A stretch of DNA of 64,000 nucleotides from contig JACJYR010000002.1 of NCBI GenBank assembly GCA_020636005.1, positions 1,078,880 to 1,142,879 of the forward strand. Direction: 5' to 3'. Numbering within the stretch: the first letter of the stretch is position 1; every line of letters starts with the position of its first letter. This document shows, piece by piece, positions 18,891 to 27,091 of this stretch. The notes below the pieces were generated by a model, which was not told the DNA's origin, searched no databases, and worked only from the letters and a program-made list of their open reading frames with translations. The stretch is from Lewinellaceae bacterium (GTDB lineage Bacteria; Bacteroidota; Bacteroidia; Chitinophagales; Saprospiraceae). The translations under genes and the position numbers were made by a program.

Positions 18891-21800
18891 TTAGTCAACC
18901 AAAATCATCTTCCGGGTAGCGGAGTCCGTGCCCGTGTCGAGGCGGTAGTACAGAACGCCGGAGGCGTTCAGCTCGCCGCGCTTCAGGTCCACCTGGTGGT
19001 AGCCCTTGGTGTAGTCGCCTTCCACCACCCGCAGCACCTTGCCCTGCACGTCGCTGATGGTCAGTGTCGCAGAAGTTGCTTCGGGCAGGTAGAAGCCTAT
19101 CGCCGTCGATGCGGCGAACGGGTTCGGCGTGTTCTGGTACAGCTCGAAGCCCCCGGCCACCTTCGCACCGTCGAAGGACAGTGCCACGTTGAGCAGCTGG
19201 TTGTCGGCGCTGTACGCCTCCGCCGCCGTGTAGCGGCTGTTCACGCTGATCAGGTCGCTCAGGCGCCCGCTGCGGTTCGCCTTGAAGGTCAGCCCGAAGA
19301 CCACTTCGCCCGCCGGCAGCCGCTTGGCCTCGTCGCCGTTCCAGCTGGTGGTCAGAACGCCTTCCCCGGCCATCGTCGTGCCGAAGTTGGCAACGTCGGC
19401 CAGGCCGGGCACCACCTCCACAAATTCGAGCGCACCGCGGTCGAAGCCCACCGTGAACTGGTAGCCGCTGACGTTGAAGTCGGTCGCCTTGAACTCTACC
19501 GTGCAGGTCTCGCCGGCGGCCACCGTGCGGTCCTCCGTGTTCAGCACCAGGTCGCCGACCACCGTGCGGTCCTCGCTGCCCGTGCCGAAGTTCGTCACCG
19601 CACTGCCGTTAACGTCGCCTATCTTCACCGCCACGAAGTCGACCGCCAACTGGTCGGACGCAAGGTTGTTCAGGTTCGCAACCTCCGGGAACCCCGTCTG
19701 GAACGGGTTCGACGGGTTCGGGAACACGAAGTTCTTGCCAACGAAGCGCCAGGAGGTGTTGTTCGGGAAGTCCGTGTTGATGAACAGGATGAGCTTCCTT
19801 ATCTCCACCAGGTCGAACGTCGTCACCGTGTTCGACTTGTTGGCGTCGGCGGCGATGATCCTGTAAGGCGAGCCCAGCGGCTGCACCCCGAGGATGTGCT
19901 TGCTGATGAGCACCAGGTCGAACGTCGAGACCCCGTTCAGCGGGTCTGCGTCGTACGAAGGTGCCACCGTGTAGTCGTTGCCCAGCGGCACAGAGGCAAA
20001 GTTGTAGTTGCCGCTGCCCGATGTCGTGGAGACCTGGCTGCCACCGCCCGCACCGTTGATGCTGATGCCGACGTTCTCCACGCTCAGCGCCGTCTCGGTG
20101 GCGATGTTCCCGCCAACCTGCACCACGTTCAGCGTGTCGTCGCACTGGTTCTGGTTCGCCTGTATCTCCACCTGCGTGATGCAGTAGTCGAAGTTGGCGT
20201 TCGGGGAGGCGTTGTCGAAGACGTAGATCCTAACCTGGCGCAAACCGACCGAGTCGCAGGTATATACGCGGCCGCTGTCGGCCGGGTTCGTCGAGAAGGA
20301 GAACTTCAGGGCACCCGGACAGTTGTCGAAGCTGCCTGCGTCGAAGTCGCTCGCCCAGGTCTGTACCATGCCGGTCTGCATCAGCTCTATCACCAGCCCG
20401 TCCTCGCAGTATGGCGTCGGGTTCTTGCAGTCCCTCACCGTCACCGTCGTCTCGCAGGCGCTCTGGTTGTTGCAGTTGTCCATCGCCACGTAGCGGATGT
20501 CGTAAACCCCCGGCTTCAGGTTCGGGAACAGCGTGAACTGCCCAACCGGCTGGCCGTCCTGCAGCACCACCGTGCCGGCGTTCTGCCACACGCCGTTGAT
20601 GCGGATCTGCGCCGTCAGCGTCACCTTGTGGCTGCACTCGTCCACCGTGGGCACCACCGGGCGCACGTCGGCGTCGCAGCTGTTGTCCTCGATGCAGATG
20701 TCGGGGTTCGAGCAGTCGACGAACACAGGGTCCACCGTGTCGTTCACCTTGATGACCTGCTGGTACGTGATGTAGCCGTCCCATGGGTCGCTGTCGAGGT
20801 CAGTGTCGGGGTTCGTGGTCTGCGTAGCCTGGGCGGCGCCCGGCTTGGAGGCCGAGTTCCAGCTGTCGCGGAAAGTGCGGTTGTCGCAGTCCCCGTCGCC
20901 GTCGAGGTCGCACAGCGGGAACACCAGGCCAAGCTGGTTCTCCGGCTGCTCCACCACCTCCTGGTCTATGTTGTTGCCCACCACGCACCAGTTGATGATG
21001 GTCCAGGTGCGCAGTATCTTGTAGCAGGCGTCCTGCACGATGGTGAACAGCTCGTCCTCGTAGGACACCGCCACCAGCTCGCAAGTCTCGTAGAATATCT
21101 CCGGCTCCCCGAAGTCAGGGGCAGAGGTGCCGCAGTTCACCGTAATATCGGCAGGGAACTCCACGACCCAGTCGGAGACGTGGTCAACGAAGATGCGGCT
21201 CGTGCAGTTCTGCGTGGCGGCGTTGCCGGCGTTGTCCGTGGCCGACCACGTGCGGGTGATGACGCCCTCCAGGCACTGGTCGAGGTTGACCGTCGTGTTG
21301 CAGGTCACGTTCACGGCGCAGTTGTCGTAGAAGGTCGCCTCGCCGAAACCGGCGTCCTTCAGGTAGGCGCACTGCTGCGCGCCCGTCAGGCCCTGCAGCT
21401 GCGTCTCCAGGTTGTCGGCAAACCAGTCGCACGTGATGCGCTTGTCCGGCGGGCAGAACGTCCGCACCGGAGGCAGCTTGTCCGTCACCTGTACGGTCAC
21501 CATGCACGTGTTGTAGTTCGGCTGGCCGGATGCGCCCAGGCCGAAGGTCTGGTTCAGGAACAGGCCCGGCGTGCCGTCGCAGCCCAGCGCAGGCGAGTTC
21601 AGCGTCGTGAAGTACGGCGTCGGGTCGCTGTCGAGCACCAGCAGGATGACCGTCTGGTCCCCGATGTCGTCGCAGCAGAAGTCCCTTGTCGGGTAGTAGC
21701 AGCGGTTGAAGATGGTCTGGGTAGCGGTAGCGTCGGACATCTTCGCCATCAGGAAGTACACCGGCTGGCAGTTGTCGTAGCTGCCGTCGTCCAGGCTCTC

Positions 21801-24800
21801 GGCGTGCAGCGTCGAGCAGCTCTGGCCTGGGTTCAGGCCGTTGTTGATGATGCTCACCTCCGTGATCTCGTCGCACACGGCCACCGGCGGCACGCGGTCG
21901 CGCAGCGTCGCCGTGATGTCGTAGAACGCCTGGTTGCCGCAGCCGTCAACTACATAGTAGCGTATCTTATATTGAGCAGGAAGGCCGTTCTGGTAGAGCG
22001 GGATGCCGCTCACCACGCCGCCGTTGCTCGGGATGCTGACCAATAAAATTCCGTTCAAGGTCCAAACTTCCGTGGTGTAGCCGGCAGTGCCTGAGCAGTT
22101 GTCGCCCATGTTTACTGCAGGTGGTACCTGGAAGTTGCCCTGGCACACTGCGTGCGGGCCGCCGTTCGCAGGGATGCTCGCACTGTAAACAGGAATGTCA
22201 ATCTGGTTGACAAACTTGAAGGAACGCAGTTTCAGCTTCACGGCCGGCGGTACCTGGATGACGTCTTCTACCACGTTCCAGGAGTCCACGTTGCCGTTTG
22301 GCAGGAAGAATATCTGCGTCGTGTCGCCGATGTTGTAGGAAGTCTGCGTCACCGTGATGGTCGTGTTCGCACCGTTCACCACCTTCGGGCCTGCGGCGCC
22401 GATGGTATAGACCTGGTGGAACGTATCCTGGCTAACAGATTTCAGCACTGGCGCCTTTTCGTCGGCCACCTTCACCACCTGGTTCACCTCGCGCACCTGT
22501 ACGGGGTTGGCGCACCAGTCGATCAGCGTCCACTTGCGGACGATCTTGAAGGTACCCGGGCAGATGTTCACCACCAGGTCCTCGTGCTCCGTGCCGATGC
22601 CGCAGATGGCGCGCAGGGGCAGGCCGTCAACGGTCGGGATACCGGAACCGGTCAGTTCCAGCACGTCGGCGTCGTCGAGGCCGCTGTTCGGGCCGGGGTT
22701 GCTGTAGGGCGTGAACACGCCGCCGGGGCAGCCGTTGCCGCCGTTGGCGGTGTTCGTGCTGTTCACGCTCGGGTGGTCCTTGGAACCACTGGCGTTGGTC
22801 AGGTCGTCGTCGTCGCAGTCCTGGTCAAGGTTCACGTCTATGATGGCCGTCAATGTGTCCGTGTCCGTGATGTACGGGTGCAGCGGCGTCGGCTCTATGA
22901 TGTTCGGGAACTTGTTGTACTGGTCGCAGGTCCACTTGATGTCCAGCGGGGCATCTACGTCGCCCAGCGTCGGGCGCTCCAAGGTGATTTCCTGCTGGCA
23001 GGTAGCGGTGTTGCCGCTGCCGTCAGTGGCCGTCCATTGACGGATAATGGTCTGTGACGGGCCGCCACAGGCTCCATTGGAAACGTTGTCCACATAGTCG
23101 AGGCTCACGCCGCTGCAGTTGTCCAATGACGGAATGGCAGGAAGGTCAACCGTTACCTGGAGGCCCACCTTGAAGATGGTACCGCCGTCCAGTACCGGGA
23201 AGTCGTCCCAGATGCGGATCTGCCATACGCCGGAAGCGTCCTTGCCATTAAAGGCCGCCATGGCCATCGGGTTGAACACGCCGGGGTTGTTCAGGCACTG
23301 AAGCGGGTCGCCGTTGCGGTCAAGGTCGTTGCAGTCAACGCCTGCGGGGCCTTGGTCGTCGAAGGTGCAGTTGATCGGGAAGAAGCCCCCGCACCCCGTT
23401 ACGGCAAAGGCAGTGGCCAGCGTACCGTCCGGTGCGGTCACGTCAACGTTCACGTCGCCCGTGAAGCTGTGCTCCAGGTCGATGATGACGTTGACGTCCA
23501 GGGCCGGCGTGCCGGCGGGCAGGTTGTAGTCAAAGAAGTAGAACTGCTCCAGGTTCTGGCCTGCGGGCAGGTCGAGCGGGTCGCTGAGGTTGTCGTAGAT
23601 GATAGTCTGCGGCCCGGTAATGCCCGGTGCCGGCTGCAGCAGATCGGGGTCGCTCGGGTTGTTCGGGTCCTCCGTGCAGGGGATGGTGATGTCCCGGCAC
23701 TCGATGTTCGGTGCCAGTTTGTCCTCTACGTGGATGGTGCCCCAACAGGTGTTCAGGGTCACGACGTCCGTCACCTTCACCGTGATGGTCTTGCCGATGT
23801 GGCTGGCGTTCACGATGCCGGGGAGCATGCCGCCCGTTGGGCTGAGCAGGTTCACCGTGTAGCGGGTCAGGTAGCAGCCATAGGGGCCGCCTTCCAGTAT
23901 CTGGTCGGCGTTCAACGTGTCAACGCAGTCTTCGCTCAGCGACACTTGTACGTTGTCGTTGCAAACCAACGTTGTTGTTGGGTTCGGGTAATCGTTGATG
24001 ACCACGTCGAAACAACAAGAAGCTGGGTTACCCTGAGCATCTTCCACTGTAAAACAGTTGGTAGTTGTACCAACAAAGAATTCAGAACCAGAAGGCAAAC
24101 CGGAGGTTTGTACCAAATCACCCCCACTTACGGTTTCATAAGTAACCGATCCAACCCAAACCCTTGGGTTGAAAGGTGCGGAAGCGAAGAAAGTGTTTGA
24201 AGTAGCACCTCCCCTAATGGTCAATGAACCATCGGTGAAAGTTGAGTTGGTCGCTGTACCATAAGGGCCGGCAGTAGCCGGAACACCATTGGTATAGTTG
24301 GAAGTCGTTGAAATCATGTGCAAACAAACACCAGTAACCCCTGGAGGAATCTGGAAGTTGGTCGCAAACGGCGTGGGCACCGTAGTGAAAGGGCCTGCCG
24401 TTGCATCAGCAGTAGCAGTCAGTGTGAAAGCACCTGCATTTTGCTCAAAGCCTTGTGCAGTACCACTTTTTGTGTAGATACCCACCATTGTTGGACCATC
24501 AATGCTGGAAGACATGCCAGTGATGGTCATCGGGCCACTATAGGCGTTTTGCAGGTCAAAACATACCAAACCGCCCGCAGAATTCCCGTTATTGGGTGCG
24601 CCGGGGGAAGAGTTGACCATGCCCGCAGGGCCTGAAAAAGGACAATTATCGCTAAAAGTCACATTGTAGTTTACATAGGCAGCACATTCGCCAGCAGCCA
24701 AAGTAACGGCTATGTCAGCCGGGCAGTTGATGACTGGGGGAATCTGGTCGTTCACTGTTACCGTGAAAGTTTCTGTGGTAAAGCCGGAAGTTGCCGTCAC

Positions 24801-25631
24801 GGTCGTAGTTCCTGGCAGGAACAAAGAACCAGAAGGCGGCGTAACGGTCACAGGGCCGCAAGTAGAGCTAGGTGTAACTGTATAGTTGACAATCGCACCG
24901 CAAATGTTCGGATCAGTATTTACCGTAATGTTGGCAGGTACGGTCAGGATACATGGTGGCGGCGGCGTGAACAGGATACACTGTCCAGCGCTCAGGGAAG
25001 CCGTATTGAAGGAGAACTGCGATACACCGGTACCGGCAGGGCCAGCAATACCAACTGTAGCGCTGATACCATTGTTCCAGGCAGTGTTCCCAAAATCCAC
25101 ATCCTGGTATATAAACCTTATTTCGTAAGTGGTTTCAGATAATTGCACCTGGAAAGCTCCAGTATTACCCGTACCACCAAAATGGTCTTTGTTCCATTGG
25201 ATGATGAAGGTCCGGTTCGGTGCAGTACCGATGGTCTGCGTACGGATCCCCGTACCGCCGTTCAGGTCATCCCAAAATGGGAAAATGGCATTTTGACCAG
25301 CAGCGCAGGCAGCGTTGGTAAATGGAGAACCAGCTATGGAAGAACCGGGGAACTGCATGTGCCCGTTGGTTCCAACAGTAGCAGTGGTCTGGTTTGCACC
25401 ATAAAACTGGAAAGCGAAACCGGCAGGAAAGGTGATGCCAATAGCGACATCATCACCGGCTGACCCTGCAAGCAAGGTACCCGTTGCTGAAATGTCATTG
25501 AAAGCATTGCCACAGGCGGTGATGGTGTATTGAGCCAGGGAAGCCTGGGTCACCATCAACGGCATCAACAACGCCAATGCCCATTTCATAAGCATTTTAG
25601 CATGAGAATGCGTAAAATTCGTTTTTTTCAT
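18891..25631 (-). CDS. Giant T9SS-secreted modular protein, copy 1 of a duplicated operon
   Basis: About 2,246 residues from ATG 25631, with a signal ending TQASLAQ. Residues 25-245 form a beta-sandwich module with NAIFPFWDDLNGG, reminiscent of nidogen-like domains, found only in this copy. HYR units follow (PPVINCPADIAVTLAAGE). From about residue 560 to the end it is nearly identical to the protein at 27092-33703. That part holds a P-domain-like module (DLEHSFTGDVNVDVTAPDG ... GVWQIRIWDD), more Cys-rich HYR-like units, a regulatory-like domain, dockerin-like loops (DADPLNGVSTFD, DANKSNTVTTFD), a cohesin-like domain and a type A sorting domain (YQNTPNPFAASTAIGF ... RKMILVD). It is the second gene of an operon, 60 bp after the small exported protein. 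The 3' half is markedly GC-rich with strong codon bias, suggesting high expression (inference). Confidence 0.9.
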   Translation of the reverse strand: MKKTNFTHSHAKMLMKWALALLMPLMVTQASLAQYTITACGNAFNDISATGTLLAGSAGDDVAIGITFPAGFAFQFYGANQTTATVGTNGHMQFPGSSIAGSPFTNAACAAGQNAIFPFWDDLNGGTGIRTQTIGTAPNRTFIIQWNKDHFGGTGNTGAFQVQLSETTYEIRFIYQDVDFGNTAWNNGISATVGIAGPAGTGVSQFSFNTASLSAGQCILFTPPPPCILTVPANITVNTDPNICGAIVNYTVTPSSTCGPVTVTPPSGSLFLPGTTTVTATSGFTTETFTVTVNDQIPPVINCPADIAVTLAAGECAAYVNYNVTFSDNCPFSGPAGMVNSSPGAPNNGNSAGGLVCFDLQNAYSGPMTITGMSSSIDGPTMVGIYTKSGTAQGFEQNAGAFTLTATADATAGPFTTVPTPFATNFQIPPGVTGVCLHMISTTSNYTNGVPATAGPYGTATNSTFTDGSLTIRGGATSNTFFASAPFNPRVWVGSVTYETVSGGDLVQTSGLPSGSEFFVGTTTNCFTVEDAQGNPASCCFDVVINDYPNPTTTLVCNDNVQVSLSEDCVDTLNADQILEGGPYGCYLTRYTVNLLSPTGGMLPGIVNASHIGKTITVKVTDVVTLNTCWGTIHVEDKLAPNIECRDITIPCTEDPNNPSDPDLLQPAPGITGPQTIIYDNLSDPLDLPAGQNLEQFYFFDYNLPAGTPALDVNVIIDLEHSFTGDVNVDVTAPDGTLATAFAVTGCGGFFPINCTFDDQGPAGVDCNDLDRNGDPLQCLNNPGVFNPMAMAAFNGKDASGVWQIRIWDDFPVLDGGTIFKVGLQVTVDLPAIPSLDNCSGVSLDYVDNVSNGACGGPSQTIIRQWTATDGSGNTATCQQEITLERPTLGDVDAPLDIKWTCDQYNKFPNIIEPTPLHPYITDTDTLTAIIDVNLDQDCDDDDLTNASGSKDHPSVNSTNTANGGNGCPGGVFTPYSNPGPNSGLDDADVLELTGSGIPTVDGLPLRAICGIGTEHEDLVVNICPGTFKIVRKWTLIDWCANPVQVREVNQVVKVADEKAPVLKSVSQDTFHQVYTIGAAGPKVVNGANTTITVTQTSYNIGDTTQIFFLPNGNVDSWNVVEDVIQVPPAVKLKLRSFKFVNQIDIPVYSASIPANGGPHAVCQGNFQVPPAVNMGDNCSGTAGYTTEVWTLNGILLVSIPSNGGVVSGIPLYQNGLPAQYKIRYYVVDGCGNQAFYDITATLRDRVPPVAVCDEITEVSIINNGLNPGQSCSTLHAESLDDGSYDNCQPVYFLMAKMSDATATQTIFNRCYYPTRDFCCDDIGDQTVILLVLDSDPTPYFTTLNSPALGCDGTPGLFLNQTFGLGASGQPNYNTCMVTVQVTDKLPPVRTFCPPDKRITCDWFADNLETQLQGLTGAQQCAYLKDAGFGEATFYDNCAVNVTCNTTVNLDQCLEGVITRTWSATDNAGNAATQNCTSRIFVDHVSDWVVEFPADITVNCGTSAPDFGEPEIFYETCELVAVSYEDELFTIVQDACYKILRTWTIINWCVVGNNIDQEVVEQPENQLGLVFPLCDLDGDGDCDNRTFRDSWNSASKPGAAQATQTTNPDTDLDSDPWDGYITYQQVIKVNDTVDPVFVDCSNPDICIEDNSCDADVRPVVPTVDECSHKVTLTAQIRINGVWQNAGTVVLQDGQPVGQFTLFPNLKPGVYDIRYVAMDNCNNQSACETTVTVRDCKNPTPYCEDGLVIELMQTGMVQTWASDFDAGSFDNCPGALKFSFSTNPADSGRVYTCDSVGLRQVRIYVFDNASPNANFDYCITQVEIQANQNQCDDTLNVVQVGGNIATETALSVENVGISINGAGGGSQVSTTSGSGNYNFASVPLGNDYTVAPSYDADPLNGVSTFDLVLISKHILGVQPLGSPYRIIAADANKSNTVTTFDLVEIRKLILFINTDFPNNTSWRFVGKNFVFPNPSNPFQTGFPEVANLNNLASDQLAVDFVAVKIGDVNGSAVTNFGTGSEDRTVVGDLVLNTEDRTVAAGETCTVEFKATDFNVSGYQFTVGFDRGALEFVEVVPGLADVANFGTTMAGEGVLTTSWNGDEAKRLPAGEVVFGLTFKANRSGRLSDLISVNSRYTAAEAYSADNQLLNVALSFDGAKVAGGFELYQNTPNPFAASTAIGFYLPEATSATLTISDVQGKVLRVVEGDYTKGYHQVDLKRGELNASGVLYYRLDTGTDSATRKMILVD

Positions 25632-25691
25632 GAGATGAAATTTGTTTACGTTAAATGATAATTTTTTTATACCCAATTACAGGTTATTCAC

Positions 25692-26141
25692 CTATAAAGT
25701 CAGCAAATCAATCGCCGATTGTTTCCAGGCAAGCTTGATCGTGGTGGTGACCGTTGGATAAATATCCTGGTTGAAAACAGCCAGGCTGGCCATGATGGAT
25801 TCCGGAACGGCATTGCCCTTGAGGAGATCATCGTAAATGGCACAGTAGAATGCATACTCTTTTTCGAGCGCATTGTACGTGGCCGAACCAGGAGTCAATT
25901 GTGAGAATTGATCCTTCATGGCGGCCTTGTGATCCTCTAAAATAGCCAAAGCATTGGCTTGGGAAACAAAGTTGCCCGTAGGAGTGATCATCAAGGACTT
26001 CGGGCTGTTGCCAATGGCACTGCCATTTGCAACAAGAGCAGATGCCTGTGATTGTGCTCCAGCCTGGCCTATCCCGACGAGGAGGAAAGCCAATGCTACT
26101 GAAAGCGTCATCAAGACATGCTTGAAATTCACTTTTTTCAT
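25692..26141 (-). CDS. Small exported protein, first gene of duplicated operon 1
   Basis: 149 residues from ATG 26141 (MKKVNFKHVLMTLSVALAFL ... GAQS, a clear Sec signal). Frames running further upstream cross the leader hairpin and need a GTG start. The mature protein is about 118 residues, helical, without Cys, and ends KLAWKQSAIDLLTL. Its counterpart at 33774-34211 shares the pattern Q-x-QAS, P-x-GNFV, LE-x2-Y-x2-Y, I-x-D-x-L-x-KG and the terminal LLT(L/F), at clearly lower identity than the giant genes. I recognise no family. The fixed position before a giant T9SS protein in both operons suggests a partner role such as chaperone, anchor or subunit (inference). No T9SS sorting domain is present, so it is probably periplasmic or Sec-exported only. 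Confidence 0.82.
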   Translation of the reverse strand: MKKVNFKHVLMTLSVALAFLLVGIGQAGAQSQASALVANGSAIGNSPKSLMITPTGNFVSQANALAILEDHKAAMKDQFSQLTPGSATYNALEKEYAFYCAIYDDLLKGNAVPESIMASLAVFNQDIYPTVTTTIKLAWKQSAIDLLTL

Positions 26142-26215
26142 GAGATTAGAATTTTTTTTGTTAAAAATTAGAATTAAGAAAGAATTGCCGATTAAAGCCC
26201 CCTTCCAAAAAGAAA

Positions 26216-26258
26216 AAGGTATTGATCGCCGCATGAGTAGCTGACGGATCAATACCTT
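26216..26258 (-). promoter_or_regulatory. Terminator-like hairpin in operon 1 leader (possible attenuator)
   Basis: Perfect 12-bp inverted repeat AAGGTATTGATC / GATCAATACCTT with a 19-nt loop. On the minus strand it is followed at once by TTTTTCTTTTTGG. It lies 75 bp before the first start codon, and no gene lies upstream for it to terminate. The second operon has a hairpin of different sequence at the same place (34287-34329). Confidence 0.6.
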
Positions 26259-26283
26259 AGTTTCCCCAATGAAGGGTATTTTC

Positions 26284-26314
26284 GTAAGATTCTTTTTCAC
26301 GAGATTATAATTTG
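26284..26314 (-). promoter_or_regulatory. Conserved 31-nt leader block, operon 1
   Basis: 28 of 31 positions match 34355-34385, although the flanks differ. The block lies exactly 26 bp upstream of the hairpin in both operons. On the minus strand it holds TTATAATCTCG and then a GTG (here) or TTG (operon 2) followed by Lys codons, so it could be an internal promoter, a leader-peptide start or an RNA-binding site. Confidence 0.45.
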
Positions 26315-26920
26315 CAACAGCCTATCATCTTTCGTTAAGACAGGCGAAAAGTGCATAACGCCTTGCACTTGCGATGATTGGTTAAAGAATATATGCCAAA
26401 CTTGTTAATTCAATTTTGCTTTAGCGGTAATTGGGGAATAAGTTGAATACCAAGGCGAAAGAAATCAACATTTCTCCCGGAAAATCCATATCGGAATTTA
26501 GCGAGAAAAAAATAAGGATGCCTTTGAATTGATTTGTAAATCGGTTAGTAGGAAGATAATGGAACTTTAAAAATTCCAGGCAGGTAAGTCGAATTGGATC
26601 ATAAGCTGTTCAAGTTTTGGATTATAATTATAAGTGCAATTCAAATTTTCAGAATAAAATATATTCTATAAAAAGTGATACAAAGATAGAACCAACATGT
26701 TCGCTTAACATACCCAATAGAAGGTATTTAATACATCACTTTTTTGAATCTGCAATCAACAATTTACACTCTATCATAAAGTGAAGCGCGAATATAGCTA
26801 AACAATGGACAGAATCAAACCAGGGGACAGGATTTTTTTATAGCCAAAATTAATTGGGGAAGTTTCATGCGCCTTTTTGTTGTTTTCATTGAAGCCTGGT
26901 ACTTCCTGCATTTTCTTTCA
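26315..26920. other. Long AT-rich spacer between the duplicated operons
   Basis: About 600 bp without a plausible gene. It contains the predicted promoter at 26681-26688 and an AT-rich tract GGTATTTAATA just upstream of it, also seen before operon 2. Confidence 0.5.
26681..26688 (-). promoter_or_regulatory. Predicted promoter of operon 1, -7 box TATCTTTG
   Basis: A TAnnTTTG box identical in operon 2 (34676-34683) and set in a partly conserved block (CAAAGATAG-x-ACCA, then GGTATTTAATA). It predicts a leader near 530 nt. Confidence 0.5.
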
Positions 26921-26959
26921 AAAAAAAAGCCTCCTCCAACAATCATTGGAGAGAGGCCA
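26921..26959 (-). terminator. Terminator downstream of giant gene 2
   Basis: On the minus strand, GCCTCTCTCCAA pairs with TTGGAGGAGGC, followed by nine T. It is homologous to 18681-18720, with stem changes that keep the pairing. Confidence 0.7.
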
Positions 26960-27091
26960 TCCCAAAAACCGATTTAAGTATTGCTCTTTAAAACGGTGCT
27001 TGAGTTTTTAGCTGCCGGCCTGGGCCGGCAGCAGGGTGTCCAGATTGGCCATCCAGCTGCCGGCCCATCAGCCAACAGTTAAGTATATGGT

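Noticed and set aside
18825..22046. Open plus-strand frame of 1,073 codons, and its twin at 27197-30295
   Set aside because: Antisense to the giant genes. It is rich in Arg, His, Val and Ala as expected for the reverse of GC-biased coding sequence, shows no domain, and occurs twice only because the genes are duplicated.
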